From the NCBI GenBank assembly GCA_013289605.1, contig JABCZS010000001.1, positions 103,625-167,624 on the forward strand: a DNA stretch of 64,000 nt, given 5' to 3'. Within the stretch, counting starts at the first letter, position 1, and each line of letters opens with the position of its first letter. The notes under the pieces are model-generated. The model worked only from the letters and a program-made list of their open reading frames with translations, made no database searches and was not told the origin of the DNA. The DNA is from Gammaproteobacteria bacterium (GTDB lineage Bacteria; Pseudomonadota; Gammaproteobacteria; JABCZS01). Both the position numbers and the translations under genes were made by a program. Shown here in pieces: positions 52,693-60,705 of this stretch.

Positions 52693-53120
52693 TTTTTAGA
52701 AAAAACAAGCAAAATCAATGGGGACTTTTGGCAGGTGAGATAGACAATTGCATTCGGCAAGCAAAAATTTGGTCAGACATTGCATATATTTTCAAAGACT
52801 TTCCTTCAATAAGAGAGAATTCATTTTTAGGCTGGATGCAATACCAAGGATTTAGATCAATTGTAACTGATGGGATTAAACTTCCTAAAGACATAAAAAA
52901 ATATATCAAATCAGTGATTAAAGATATAATTAGCAAAGATCAATATAATAATTTAATTAAATGTAGCCAATTGCAAAATGCACTAGATGAAATAAGCGAT
53001 ATTGTTACTCCATTGAAAAAATGGCGCGATAAAAGATTTGCCCACTTTGAAAACCATGAATTAGAAGTAATCAGTTGTGATTTTCAAAATGAATTTTATT
53101 TCAATCCTTTTTGGCATTGA
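52689..53120 (+). CDS. Small helical protein, perhaps HEPN/AbiU2-like and 5'-truncated
   Basis: 143 codons from a TTG that overlaps the methyltransferase stop. VTPLKKWRDKRFAHFENHEL resembles the conserved RDKxxAH end of HEPN/AbiU2-like proteins. The true N-terminus is uncertain; the start found lacks a Shine-Dalgarno. Confidence 0.4.
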   Translation: MIFRKNKQNQWGLLAGEIDNCIRQAKIWSDIAYIFKDFPSIRENSFLGWMQYQGFRSIVTDGIKLPKDIKKYIKSVIKDIISKDQYNNLIKCSQLQNALDEISDIVTPLKKWRDKRFAHFENHELEVISCDFQNEFYFNPFWH

Positions 53121-53531
53121 ATGAATCTCCAATTTTCCATGCCCTGATCTTTTTAAAGCATCCTCCAGATCTATGGCATTTTCAGTCCAGAAAAAATAAG
53201 ACCAGGGTTTTAAAAAATAAACATTTAATTCATGCGCAAAATTTCTCATATAGATCTTAAGAAATTCTTTATCAAGTTCTTCTGTTATTTTATCTTTTAA
53301 AATGTACATTTTTTCCGCCATGCGTTGCGCGGAAATCCAAGCCATTCGTCTTGTGGGTGTATCTGATTTTAAATGCTTTAAAATATAACTAGAAGCCTCA
53401 ATATATTTTTCAAGATAAAATTTTGAATTCTTTTCCTATCTACTTTGGATTTGCTGATATATTGCCCAAGATGCAGTCACAACTGCAATTGCTAAAGGTA
53501 ATGAAATAAGACTAATAATTTGATTAAGCAT
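53061..53531 (-). pseudogene. Membrane-anchored hypothetical gene with in-frame amber stop
   Basis: From ATG 53531: MLNQIISLISLPLAIAVVTA and a TAG after WAIYQQIQSR. The same frame then continues EKNSKFYLEKYIEASSYIL, RRMAWISAQRMAEKMYIL and on to 53061. One base change separates it from an intact 156-codon gene. Its tail overlaps the end of the plus-strand gene ending at 53120. Confidence 0.6.
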
Positions 53532-53697
53532 TTCAAAAACACATCATCGCTTCCTTCAAAAACATAGAAAAAAAGAAGAAATATCAAAGTCAGTTGAAAA
53601 CAGGTTACAATTTCGTGACAGTGTACTTTTTGAGGATATTTTTTCGACTTGGGTAAGTTAACAAGAACCTTGTAACTTATTAATTTTAATCATCTTT

Positions 53698-53756
53698 CGG
53701 AGAGACAGGGATTCGAACCCTGGGAAGTAGAGTATACTTCAACGGTTTTCAAGACT
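53698..53756 (-). repeat. Truncated tRNA-Ser (UGA) 3' end (att-like), copy 3
   Basis: Minus strand: GTCTTGAAAACCG, variable arm, CAGGGTTCGAATCCCTG T arm, acceptor TCTCTCC and discriminator G. Upstream (higher coordinates) no D arm or 5' acceptor strand is found. Confidence 0.88.
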
Positions 53757-53913
53757 TGGGATGGTGAATAGGGTTCTTTATAAATCAATGCCTTGTGGTC
53801 TTTCTTCTTCTATTAAAACCGCCTAAAACAGCGTTAAAACGCCTTATGCAGCCCTGTTTTGACACAAATTTGGCATAGCCGCCGGGCTATTGAAATATGA
53901 CTTAAAATGATTT

Positions 53914-53953
53914 ATAATGAATCATAATGAATCATAATGAATCATAATGAATC
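53914..53953 (+). promoter_or_regulatory. Four exact ATAATGAATC repeats, probable antitoxin operator
   Basis: Four head-to-tail 10-bp units end 9 bp before the antitoxin ATG, which also has GGAGAG. A 10-bp period places sites on one DNA face, fitting cooperative binding by a ribbon-helix-helix antitoxin. Confidence 0.75.
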
Positions 53954-53962
53954 GGAGAGATT

Positions 53963-54193
53963 ATGAGCTATAAAATCCAAATTACTGTAGACAAAGAGTT
54001 GAATGACTCTATTAAAGATAGAGCGCATCACATGGGCTTGTCTGTGAGCTCCTATGCTCGTCTAGCGCTGATGAACTCTGTCCCCCAAAAAGGCAATGGC
54101 TTGTTAAGCGATGCCATAGAAGACGTCAAGTTTAATAATGTCGAATCCCTCACTTTAGCTGAATTTAACCAACAGATTGATGACTTATTATAA
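53963..54193 (+). CDS. RelB/DinJ-like ribbon-helix-helix antitoxin
   Basis: 76 residues. YKIQITVDKELNDSIKDRA followed by SVSSYARLALMNS is a ribbon-helix-helix pattern; the C-terminus (LAEFNQQIDDLL) would bind the toxin. The stop overlaps the toxin ATG by one base (TAATG). Confidence 0.85.
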   Translation: MSYKIQITVDKELNDSIKDRAHHMGLSVSSYARLALMNSVPQKGNGLLSDAIEDVKFNNVESLTLAEFNQQIDDLL

Positions 54194-54465
54194 TGCTCGA
54201 GCTGTCTCAAACAAAAACATTTAAAAAATGTCTCAAAAAATATAAGCATAATAAATCAGTATTAGAAGAGCTGAGAAAAGTTGTTGATATACTCGTTCAT
54301 GAACGCCCTATCCCCGCCAAATATCTTGACCATGAATTAACTAACAATCATAAAGGTATCCGCGAACTGCATTTAAAGCCAGATGATTTGTTGCTTTATA
54401 TCAAGCAGATCGATAGAAAGAGAATCGTTTTAATGGCGATAGGTAGTCATTCTAAGATTTTTTAA
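54193..54465 (+). CDS. YafQ-family mRNA-interferase toxin
   Basis: 90 residues of the RelE/YafQ fold. DHELTNNHKGIRELHLKPDD and LLLYIK, ending IGSHSKIF, follow the YafQ consensus, including the catalytic His region near the C-terminus (GSHS). It would cleave mRNA at the ribosome. Pair partner of the RHH antitoxin. Confidence 0.88.
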   Translation: MLELSQTKTFKKCLKKYKHNKSVLEELRKVVDILVHERPIPAKYLDHELTNNHKGIRELHLKPDDLLLYIKQIDRKRIVLMAIGSHSKIF

Positions 54466-54631
54466 CTGATTGTGAGCTGTAATTAATTATGTTAGAAATT
54501 TTTATACACCAATCTTTCGATTTGGCTAATGGTAATAAGGAGATCCTACGTGAACTTTTACTGCTATTATTTGGAAATAAAAATAACCAGAAAAGAACGA
54601 CAATATTAAAATATGGTCGCTCTTTCTTTTC

Positions 54632-54943
54632 CTAATTATTTTTTTCCCATTGCAAATGAGGATAATCAACGCCGTTGCTTATTTCCCAGGTATTAGCGAA
54701 GTTCCAATTGACATAAGTGGCTTGTTGATACATTTGTTCCGTGGTTTTAGATACCCCACCTACAGAATAAGGTTGACCAGAAATATCCCTATCCCAGTAA
54801 CTATTGGTAGTTGTATTGGTACCATATCCTACTAAGCCACCAGCATAAATTGCGCCAGTGACTTTTGTTGCAGCATAAGTATTGGTGATTATCGTTGAAG
54901 AAGTTCTACCAATAAGTCCACCTACAGTGATTTTTGATACCAT
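54632..54943 (-). pseudogene. GLUG-repeat protein, C-terminal remnant
   Basis: 103 codons: VGGLIGRTSSTIITNTYAAT and AGGLVGYGTNTTTNSYWDRD, and a WEISNGVDYPHLQW end like paralogs. No signal peptide; the N-terminal two thirds are missing. Closest in style to the paralog at 61984 (SYWD motif). Confidence 0.75.
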
Positions 54944-55092
54944 TTTGGTGCATTCAATAAGGCCCGTGATCTTTTCAGCTTTTGATATAAAATATGCCTG
55001 TGCTGGAACTTACTTCTGTCTCTAGGTAAGATCTTGACAGCTATACCGCGAAATAGTAAGCTACATTAATAATATTTTAAGGACTATTTTTT

Positions 55093-55485
55093 ATGCCAAA
55101 GCAAGAAAACACCACCTTATTTGAACTTCAGAACCGCGCTTTATTCCTGGAAAAAGCATCGTCCTTGAAAATAAACTCATTCCTGAAAATATTACCATCA
55201 CCATCAACCCGCAATTAAAATACAAAACTTTGCATGCGGGAAATTATTAAGATGATGATTTTTGGGGTAATGTGCACATTGAGTTAATTCATGAATGAAG
55301 CGCCCCCCTGCGTCAAGTGCTCATTAAACTAGGCTATAAAAAAGCGAAATTTTATTTTACAGAAGTTTATAAAATGGCAACAGATTTATACAATAATTGC
55401 TCAATGATATCTTTAACTACTTATAAATACAACTCCGATGGTACCCCCCCATCACATCTCACATGCTCATTGAACTAGGCGTATG
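55093..55485 (+). pseudogene. Decayed gene of unknown function
   Basis: MPKQENTTLFELQNRALFLE begins at 55093. A second frame continues IPGKSIVLENKLIPENITIT, then, after further stops, GYKKAKFYFTEVYKMATDLY. Protein-like over 130 codons. The gap 54944-55458 holds nothing else. Confidence 0.45.
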
Positions 55486-57165
55486 AAATTTTTTCGCATA
55501 ATCCACCAGAGCAGTTTTATTAGATTCTCTCGCAAGCTGATAAAAAACTCCTGCTTCAGAAGAGCTTTGTCGTTCTAATATTTTCTTAGCCTGATTGTTT
55601 TGCGCAAACACCGTTAAATTTTCTGCTTGGCTTAAGCCATTTTTTAATACCAAAATATTTTTATATAAACAATTTCTTAAATGAGAAAGAAAAAGTGGAG
55701 TTAATTGATTGTTTTTATCAAGATGATCAAATAACAAATAAATTTTTTCATTATCTAGTTTAATTAAATAGGTAGGCGTAATGAGTTGAGAAAAGATAGT
55801 GTTATTTGCAAAAAGCGCCTGAAAATGAACTGCAGTCATATAATTAAGCATTTCTTTTCCTAATATAAAATCCATGCGTGGGCGATTATCTGGTAGCTGC
55901 GTTGTATCATTGGCAGCAAGGATGACACGTGTTATCCATTCATTGCGCTGCGAAACACTAAGGTCGCCGATCGCTTCTAAAAAACCAGGTTCTGAATCAA
56001 ATGCTGCGATCATATACTCACATGCAGGATTAAATAAATTGGCTTTAATGAGAAAAATAATTAAACGCTCTTTATCCTGCGGAAATTTTTGCAACATAAA
56101 ATCAATTTCAGCTGTATTAGTAAAGTTAATATTCTGCGCAAGAATGATTTGCAATGCTAAAGCGCGATTTGATGTTTGTTGTGATGCTTTGCCTTGCATC
56201 CCCTTCTTTGCTTCATCAATCATCTGATTAATGGAGTGGACTTTAAAATAATATAAACTTCGAAGTTTTATATCATTAATTGTAGAAGACTTCCATAACA
56301 AAATGCTTTCATTGATGCTTATTGCAGGGCAGCGTGCAATCACTGCATTAGCATAACCATAAGGCTGAGTTAGAAAAATATTCATGAGCTGCTCAAGAAT
56401 ACGATCAACATGCGTGCGCATATTTTTAATAATGATAGCGTCAACGCGTTGGATAAATTGATCAAGCAAAGCAGAGTCACTCTCGAGAGATTTCAGATCG
56501 ACGATTAAATAAGCTGCAGCTTGGCCTTGAAGCCAATAACAATCTTCAAGCAGCGCTGGAATACGGTCTTGGGTACTGGGATCACAAAGTGTGCGATAGA
56601 TTTTTTTTATAAAAGCATCATCTTTTTCATCTTGATAGCCACCATGCTTTAAAAAAAACATTAAAATAATTTGTTGATCGCGAGATAATGAATAAAAATC
56701 TTGCCAACGCAGTACGCCCTTTTGAATTATTGTTTCTAATGTTAAATAAGGTACAATTAATTCGCGTGTGACACCCATTGACCGAGTGATATTATTGACC
56801 AGCGGTATTGTTGTTTCCAATAAGAAAAATAGCAACAAGGCTCGTTTTTCTGAATAAGTTTTAAAAATAGCGGGAAGGTAAGTCTCAACAGTATCAACAT
56901 AAGCTTTGCAGCGTTCGTCTGTTGCCGTACGAAGATCATTTAGTAATAAAACAATAAAATCATGTTCAACCGCTGGATGTGAGCCGATCGATTGCAGTGC
57001 TTGTCGTTTATTGGGAGATAAGCGCAGCAAGGCTTGCAAATTAACAACCCCTTGCACCACTAAATCAGCAAAGTGTAGACGACCTCTAGCCTCTTCTTCA
57101 CTCATCAAATCGAATAGTGGTACCGCTGCAGGGACATATGAGCTGTTTATCAATGGTTCGGGCAT
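55459..57165 (-). CDS. Large helical protein of unknown function
   Basis: 568 residues, all-alpha in appearance with many Leu/Ile heptads (ADLVVQGVVNLQALLRLSP), no signal peptide and no membrane segment. No family recognised; the repeat-like helical architecture resembles HEAT/TPR-type scaffolds but without clear consensus. AGAGGAG is at proper distance before ATG 57165, supporting expression. Could be an effector by context. Confidence 0.65.
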   Translation of the reverse strand: MPEPLINSSYVPAAVPLFDLMSEEEARGRLHFADLVVQGVVNLQALLRLSPNKRQALQSIGSHPAVEHDFIVLLLNDLRTATDERCKAYVDTVETYLPAIFKTYSEKRALLLFFLLETTIPLVNNITRSMGVTRELIVPYLTLETIIQKGVLRWQDFYSLSRDQQIILMFFLKHGGYQDEKDDAFIKKIYRTLCDPSTQDRIPALLEDCYWLQGQAAAYLIVDLKSLESDSALLDQFIQRVDAIIIKNMRTHVDRILEQLMNIFLTQPYGYANAVIARCPAISINESILLWKSSTINDIKLRSLYYFKVHSINQMIDEAKKGMQGKASQQTSNRALALQIILAQNINFTNTAEIDFMLQKFPQDKERLIIFLIKANLFNPACEYMIAAFDSEPGFLEAIGDLSVSQRNEWITRVILAANDTTQLPDNRPRMDFILGKEMLNYMTAVHFQALFANNTIFSQLITPTYLIKLDNEKIYLLFDHLDKNNQLTPLFLSHLRNCLYKNILVLKNGLSQAENLTVFAQNNQAKKILERQSSSEAGVFYQLARESNKTALVDYAKKFHTPSSMSM

Positions 57166-57240
57166 CTGCGACTCCTCTAAATATAAGTTATCAACTTAAA
57201 CTAAAGGTGATTATTTGTCAATACAATAAAATAAAGTGAC

Positions 57241-57312
57241 GGGGTCATGACGGGGTTAACATTTTAACATTTCGGCGCTCATCTATAATGTTAAAATGTT
57301 AAGCCTGACCCA
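57241..57312 (+). repeat. GGGGTTAACATTTTAACATT element, copy 5
   Basis: Arms GGGGTTAACATTTTAACATT and AATGTTAAAATGTTAAGCCT plus GACCC, with a tandemly repeated GGGGT-type left edge (GGGGTCATGACGGGGTTAAC). Confidence 0.8.
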
Positions 57313-57396
57313 TTAAACTGATCCCATTACTTTCTTGAATCATTAAAGATGCCTTGATAGAATGAGCCTACGAAATTAAGGTAATGGAGGAAAATC

Positions 57397-58185
57397 ATGT
57401 GGGATGGGATTACTGAATCAAACGACATTGCCGATCCTTTGGACTCTATTATTGAGCCACTGAAATACATAATAAACGCACAAAACTGGAATCAAGGGCC
57501 TGATAACACAACATTCCCTATTTCATATCAATTTTTGCCAGCTACCGATACGGCACCGGAAGGCACCCTGAATATTTTCATTTCTTATGATAGAACGAAT
57601 CTTAAATCACGGGACTCTGCAATTGACATAGCTCATAAGATTGGCAAAGGGCTCCAATTTTCTCTTCGCCAAGAAACTGAACATTTGGATTGGAAGGGAT
57701 ACCAAGTTGTAGCCCCCATAGAAACCCATATTTCCCGCGTAACCCTACGTATAAATGCCTCTCCAGATGTCTCTTTGAATATACTTCGTGGGAACATTTT
57801 GGGGTATACATTGCAAGAATCATATCAAATACCGTTACCTTCATTTGTACTGTCATACGTAAACCCTGCACCTGTTGGTAAGTGGGTATTTAGCACAGAT
57901 AATCAGGATCAGAAGCAAGGTATCGAACAGCTTAAATTGTTATTACTCAAGATTGGGTTTACACAAACAACCTCACCCGAATTATTTAACGGTCCGCGAC
58001 AATTTGCAGATGGTGGTTATATAGGGATTAATAATGGAAGTAGTAGCACGTCTTCTGGTATAAAATCTTTATCAATTCAGGCAAGCGAAGTATCATTGCA
58101 AGCTGTATTAGAAGAGTTTACACTAAAAAATCGTACCAATAGCCAAAACTCTCAAACACCTCAATTGAAAAAAAGCGGTAAGTAA
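57397..58185 (+). CDS. Hypothetical soluble protein
   Basis: 262 residues, beta-rich, no signal peptide (WDGITESNDIADPLDSIIEP). Not recognised. Expression is supported by GGAGGAAAATC before the ATG. It is flanked on both sides by copies of the inverted-repeat family, so it may be a separately acquired gene. Confidence 0.65.
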   Translation: MWDGITESNDIADPLDSIIEPLKYIINAQNWNQGPDNTTFPISYQFLPATDTAPEGTLNIFISYDRTNLKSRDSAIDIAHKIGKGLQFSLRQETEHLDWKGYQVVAPIETHISRVTLRINASPDVSLNILRGNILGYTLQESYQIPLPSFVLSYVNPAPVGKWVFSTDNQDQKQGIEQLKLLLLKIGFTQTTSPELFNGPRQFADGGYIGINNGSSSTSSGIKSLSIQASEVSLQAVLEEFTLKNRTNSQNSQTPQLKKSGK

Positions 58186-58187
58186 AT

Positions 58188-58253
58188 ATGGGGTCAGGCT
58201 TAACATTTAACATTTCAATTTTGATAGATGTTAAATGTTAAGCCTGACCCCAT
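58188..58253 (+). repeat. GGGGTCAGGCTTAACATTTA element, copy 6, overlapping the HDAC-like gene end
   Basis: Near-perfect: ATGGGGTCAGGCTTAACATT and its complement with about 20 central bases. The right arm contains the stop codon and last eight codons of the minus-strand HDAC-like gene. Confidence 0.92.
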
Positions 58254-60471
58254 TTCCCCGCACTTGATCATAGACACCTTCCAGCATTTGAGAAATTTGT
58301 TCCAATGTCGCGTTATTTACTCTGGACGGTAAATTTTTAGGTAGTAACCCTCCTGTTCCTAAACAGTAATAGACTGTAGATTGCGCGAGATCCTCTTGGT
58401 ATCCCCCTTCAAGAAAACTAATCATTTGTTTAGATAAACTTGCAAGGTATGCGCCTATCTCGTAATAATTTTGCGGTATTAAACCACCGGAAAATCCTTC
58501 ATTCGAGAGTCCATCAAAACCTGCGCAAACTAAAACAACATCGGGTTCAAAGTTAAACTTTTGTACCGCTTTCTTTATTTTGTTTAGCAAATCTTCACCG
58601 CTAAAATTTTTTTTCATTTCATTCAGGCTGATGTTATTGCTAAATTTCGCTTCTGCTGCTTTAGGCTGATTTTGAATAAAGGGGGAATATTTTGCCTCGA
58701 TATAAACATCAATGAGCCTATACAAATGTGCATATTCATCATGTATTTTTTTGAGTTGCTCATAGTTACCATCACCATGATGAATATCAAAATCAACAAT
58801 CATCACTTTAAAACCATTTTTCATTAATCGAATAGCAGCGGCAATGACGGTGTTCACCAAACAAAATCCCAGTGCGTGATCATGTGTTGCGTGATGAGTC
58901 GGGGGTCTGAATGCGCAAAATATTTTTCCCAATTGATTATTTGTTATATTGTGTAAAACTTTATCGACAGCAGCCATCATCGCGCCCAGAACTTCGCAAA
59001 TGGCTTGTTTTGTGTCATTTGTAACAAGATTATCGTCTTCGTCAATGCCTTTAGATTTATCGCCTAAAGTGTCATATTTTTTATGGGTGGTTGAAGATAA
59101 TTTTTCTAAATACTGTTTTGTATGCAACCCTAGCTGCAATAAAATATCTAAATTCTTAGTGGGTTCAGATCCTTTCTTCTCGATAATCGGTCTAAAGTCA
59201 TTGAGCGCTTTCTCCACCCGTTCAATGCGTTTATGACTTTCCATATACCAAGATGGAAGGTGACGATAAGTGCTCCCTGCTGAATAATAGCTGAGATTTT
59301 TTTGAGCGATATTGCTTTGAACGGCGCTAATGACTTCATTTGCTAAATTTTGTGTCTTATTTTTCTCATCGGGTGTTTTATATTTATCACGCAGTTGGAT
59401 AATGGTGCAATATAAATAAACCAAATATTGCATGCGCTCATTTTCTAACAATTGACAATGATGCGTAATAAAATCACTCAGTGAAAAGGCAAAATTAAAT
59501 AAGCAATCCGCCATGGATAATTCTTTACCTTTGAGTGCTTGATAATCTGCTTGCACTTTGGCTAGAGGATCAAAATTATCTTTACGCAGTTTTTTAGTGG
59601 TGGGTTGTGGAATAATTTTTTCTTCAACAATTTCGTAGCTTGGAGTTTTTATATCTTGTTGAATCTCATGAACACCTGGTTTTTCCGGCGTTAAAGGCGT
59701 TGCGGATTGAAACTGGATATTGGCTTTTTGTTCTAGCTTCTTTTCTTTTTTTTGCAAACTATATTCTTGTTGCACGTGATTTTTTAATTGCGTAAATTTG
59801 ACATACACATCAGGGTCATCCGCATAATCAGCGATTTGGTTAAGTAAATGAAGGTATTTTTCTAAAAAAATCGTATATTCCGGACAAGTATTTAATGTTG
59901 CTGGATCAGGCTTATTTTTTGCAGCGGATTTTTTCTTATAACGATTTAAAAAGTAAGTGCTGGGCTCATTGGCTGGGCTACTCACCAGTAGCGCTATTAA
60001 CTGCTTTTGCAATATTTTGTTTTCTTTTTTATCTATTTCATACTTGGTTTTTAAGTGTCCAAACTTAACAATACAACCCAAGGCAATGCTCGCTTTAACA
60101 TTTTTTATTAAGATATTGGCCTTTTGTCGCATCACTTGTTCTGTATCTGGAGTGGTGGGCTTATAAGTAGGGACCTGAGAGATATAGATATCCAGCAGCT
60201 TAGAATCCCAATTTTTGTAACGTTTCGCTAACTCGTTCCTATCGGTGGTTAGGCGGCCGAACTTCTTATCAGCCTTTAAGGCGGTATCCATTAAACGTTG
60301 TTCTTGCTGCGCGTCGGTGCCTCTAAACGCCTGAAAACCTGCTATATACTTCTCGGCATCTTCGGGTGTATAGCCTTTTTTTTGCAAATCGGCTAACTGT
60401 GGCCCTAGAGGGTAATAACAGCCCTTATAGGCAGCGTCCTTTCCTTTTTGATGCATTGTATTCTTACGCAA
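58231..60471 (-). CDS. Histone-deacetylase-like protein with long N-terminal extension
   Basis: 746 residues. The C-terminal 230 form an arginase/HDAC-fold deacetylase: RPPTHHATHDHALGFCLVN near 520, VDFDIHHGDGN near 563 (zinc Asp/His), LVCAGFDGLSNE (zinc Asp) and SFLEGGY. This matches class II HDAC/acetylpolyamine-hydrolase sequences with all metal ligands visible. The first about 500 residues are charged, helical and unrecognised, unlike the compact 300-350-residue bacterial homologues. No signal peptide. In an intracellular bacterium it could deacetylate host proteins, including histones (inference). The final residues are encoded by repeat copy 6. Confidence 0.82.
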   Translation of the reverse strand: MRKNTMHQKGKDAAYKGCYYPLGPQLADLQKKGYTPEDAEKYIAGFQAFRGTDAQQEQRLMDTALKADKKFGRLTTDRNELAKRYKNWDSKLLDIYISQVPTYKPTTPDTEQVMRQKANILIKNVKASIALGCIVKFGHLKTKYEIDKKENKILQKQLIALLVSSPANEPSTYFLNRYKKKSAAKNKPDPATLNTCPEYTIFLEKYLHLLNQIADYADDPDVYVKFTQLKNHVQQEYSLQKKEKKLEQKANIQFQSATPLTPEKPGVHEIQQDIKTPSYEIVEEKIIPQPTTKKLRKDNFDPLAKVQADYQALKGKELSMADCLFNFAFSLSDFITHHCQLLENERMQYLVYLYCTIIQLRDKYKTPDEKNKTQNLANEVISAVQSNIAQKNLSYYSAGSTYRHLPSWYMESHKRIERVEKALNDFRPIIEKKGSEPTKNLDILLQLGLHTKQYLEKLSSTTHKKYDTLGDKSKGIDEDDNLVTNDTKQAICEVLGAMMAAVDKVLHNITNNQLGKIFCAFRPPTHHATHDHALGFCLVNTVIAAAIRLMKNGFKVMIVDFDIHHGDGNYEQLKKIHDEYAHLYRLIDVYIEAKYSPFIQNQPKAAEAKFSNNISLNEMKKNFSGEDLLNKIKKAVQKFNFEPDVVLVCAGFDGLSNEGFSGGLIPQNYYEIGAYLASLSKQMISFLEGGYQEDLAQSTVYYCLGTGGLLPKNLPSRVNNATLEQISQMLEGVYDQVRGNGVRLNI

Positions 60472-60671
60472 GATCCTGGCTCATTTAAGTTAGAAACCAT
60501 ATAAGATACCAGTTTCTTTTAAAAAAGCAAGACAGTTAACACCCTGTATGTCAAGTGCTTGAATATTTACATCAGTCCGCTTCTTTTTTATTTCAGCAAA
60601 GCAGCAGGATATGATTATGAATAAAAAATCATCTCAAGGCTTAGAGCCACTGTCGGTCGCGCCCGCTAACC

Positions 60672-60704
60672 TTGCAATAATAATATAATATGTTATTATT
60701 GCAA
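60672..60704. promoter_or_regulatory. 33-bp palindrome abutting the ATPase start codon
   Basis: TTGCAATAATAA and TTATTATTGCAA, exact complements 9 bp apart, end one base before ATG 60706. There is no room for a Shine-Dalgarno, so it may be an operator on a leaderless transcript. Confidence 0.6.
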
Positions 60705-60705
60705 T

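Noticed and set aside
53698..53800. Possible complete tRNA-Ser gene
   Set aside because: Only the part from the anticodon loop to the acceptor end is present at all three sites; no D arm or 5' acceptor strand is found, so these are relics rather than tRNA genes.
53914..53953. CRISPR-like or microsatellite array
   Set aside because: Four contiguous 10-bp units with no spacers placed exactly before an antitoxin; better read as an operator.
54489..54635. 48-codon plus-strand frame (MLEIFIHQSFDLANG)
   Set aside because: No Shine-Dalgarno, no recognisable family and AT-rich low-complexity composition; could be real but is not supportable.
60617..60690. Short frame starting MNKKSSQGLEPLSV with CAGGA upstream
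   Set aside because: Ends after about 23 codons inside the palindrome before the ATPase; perhaps a decayed gene start, too short to call.
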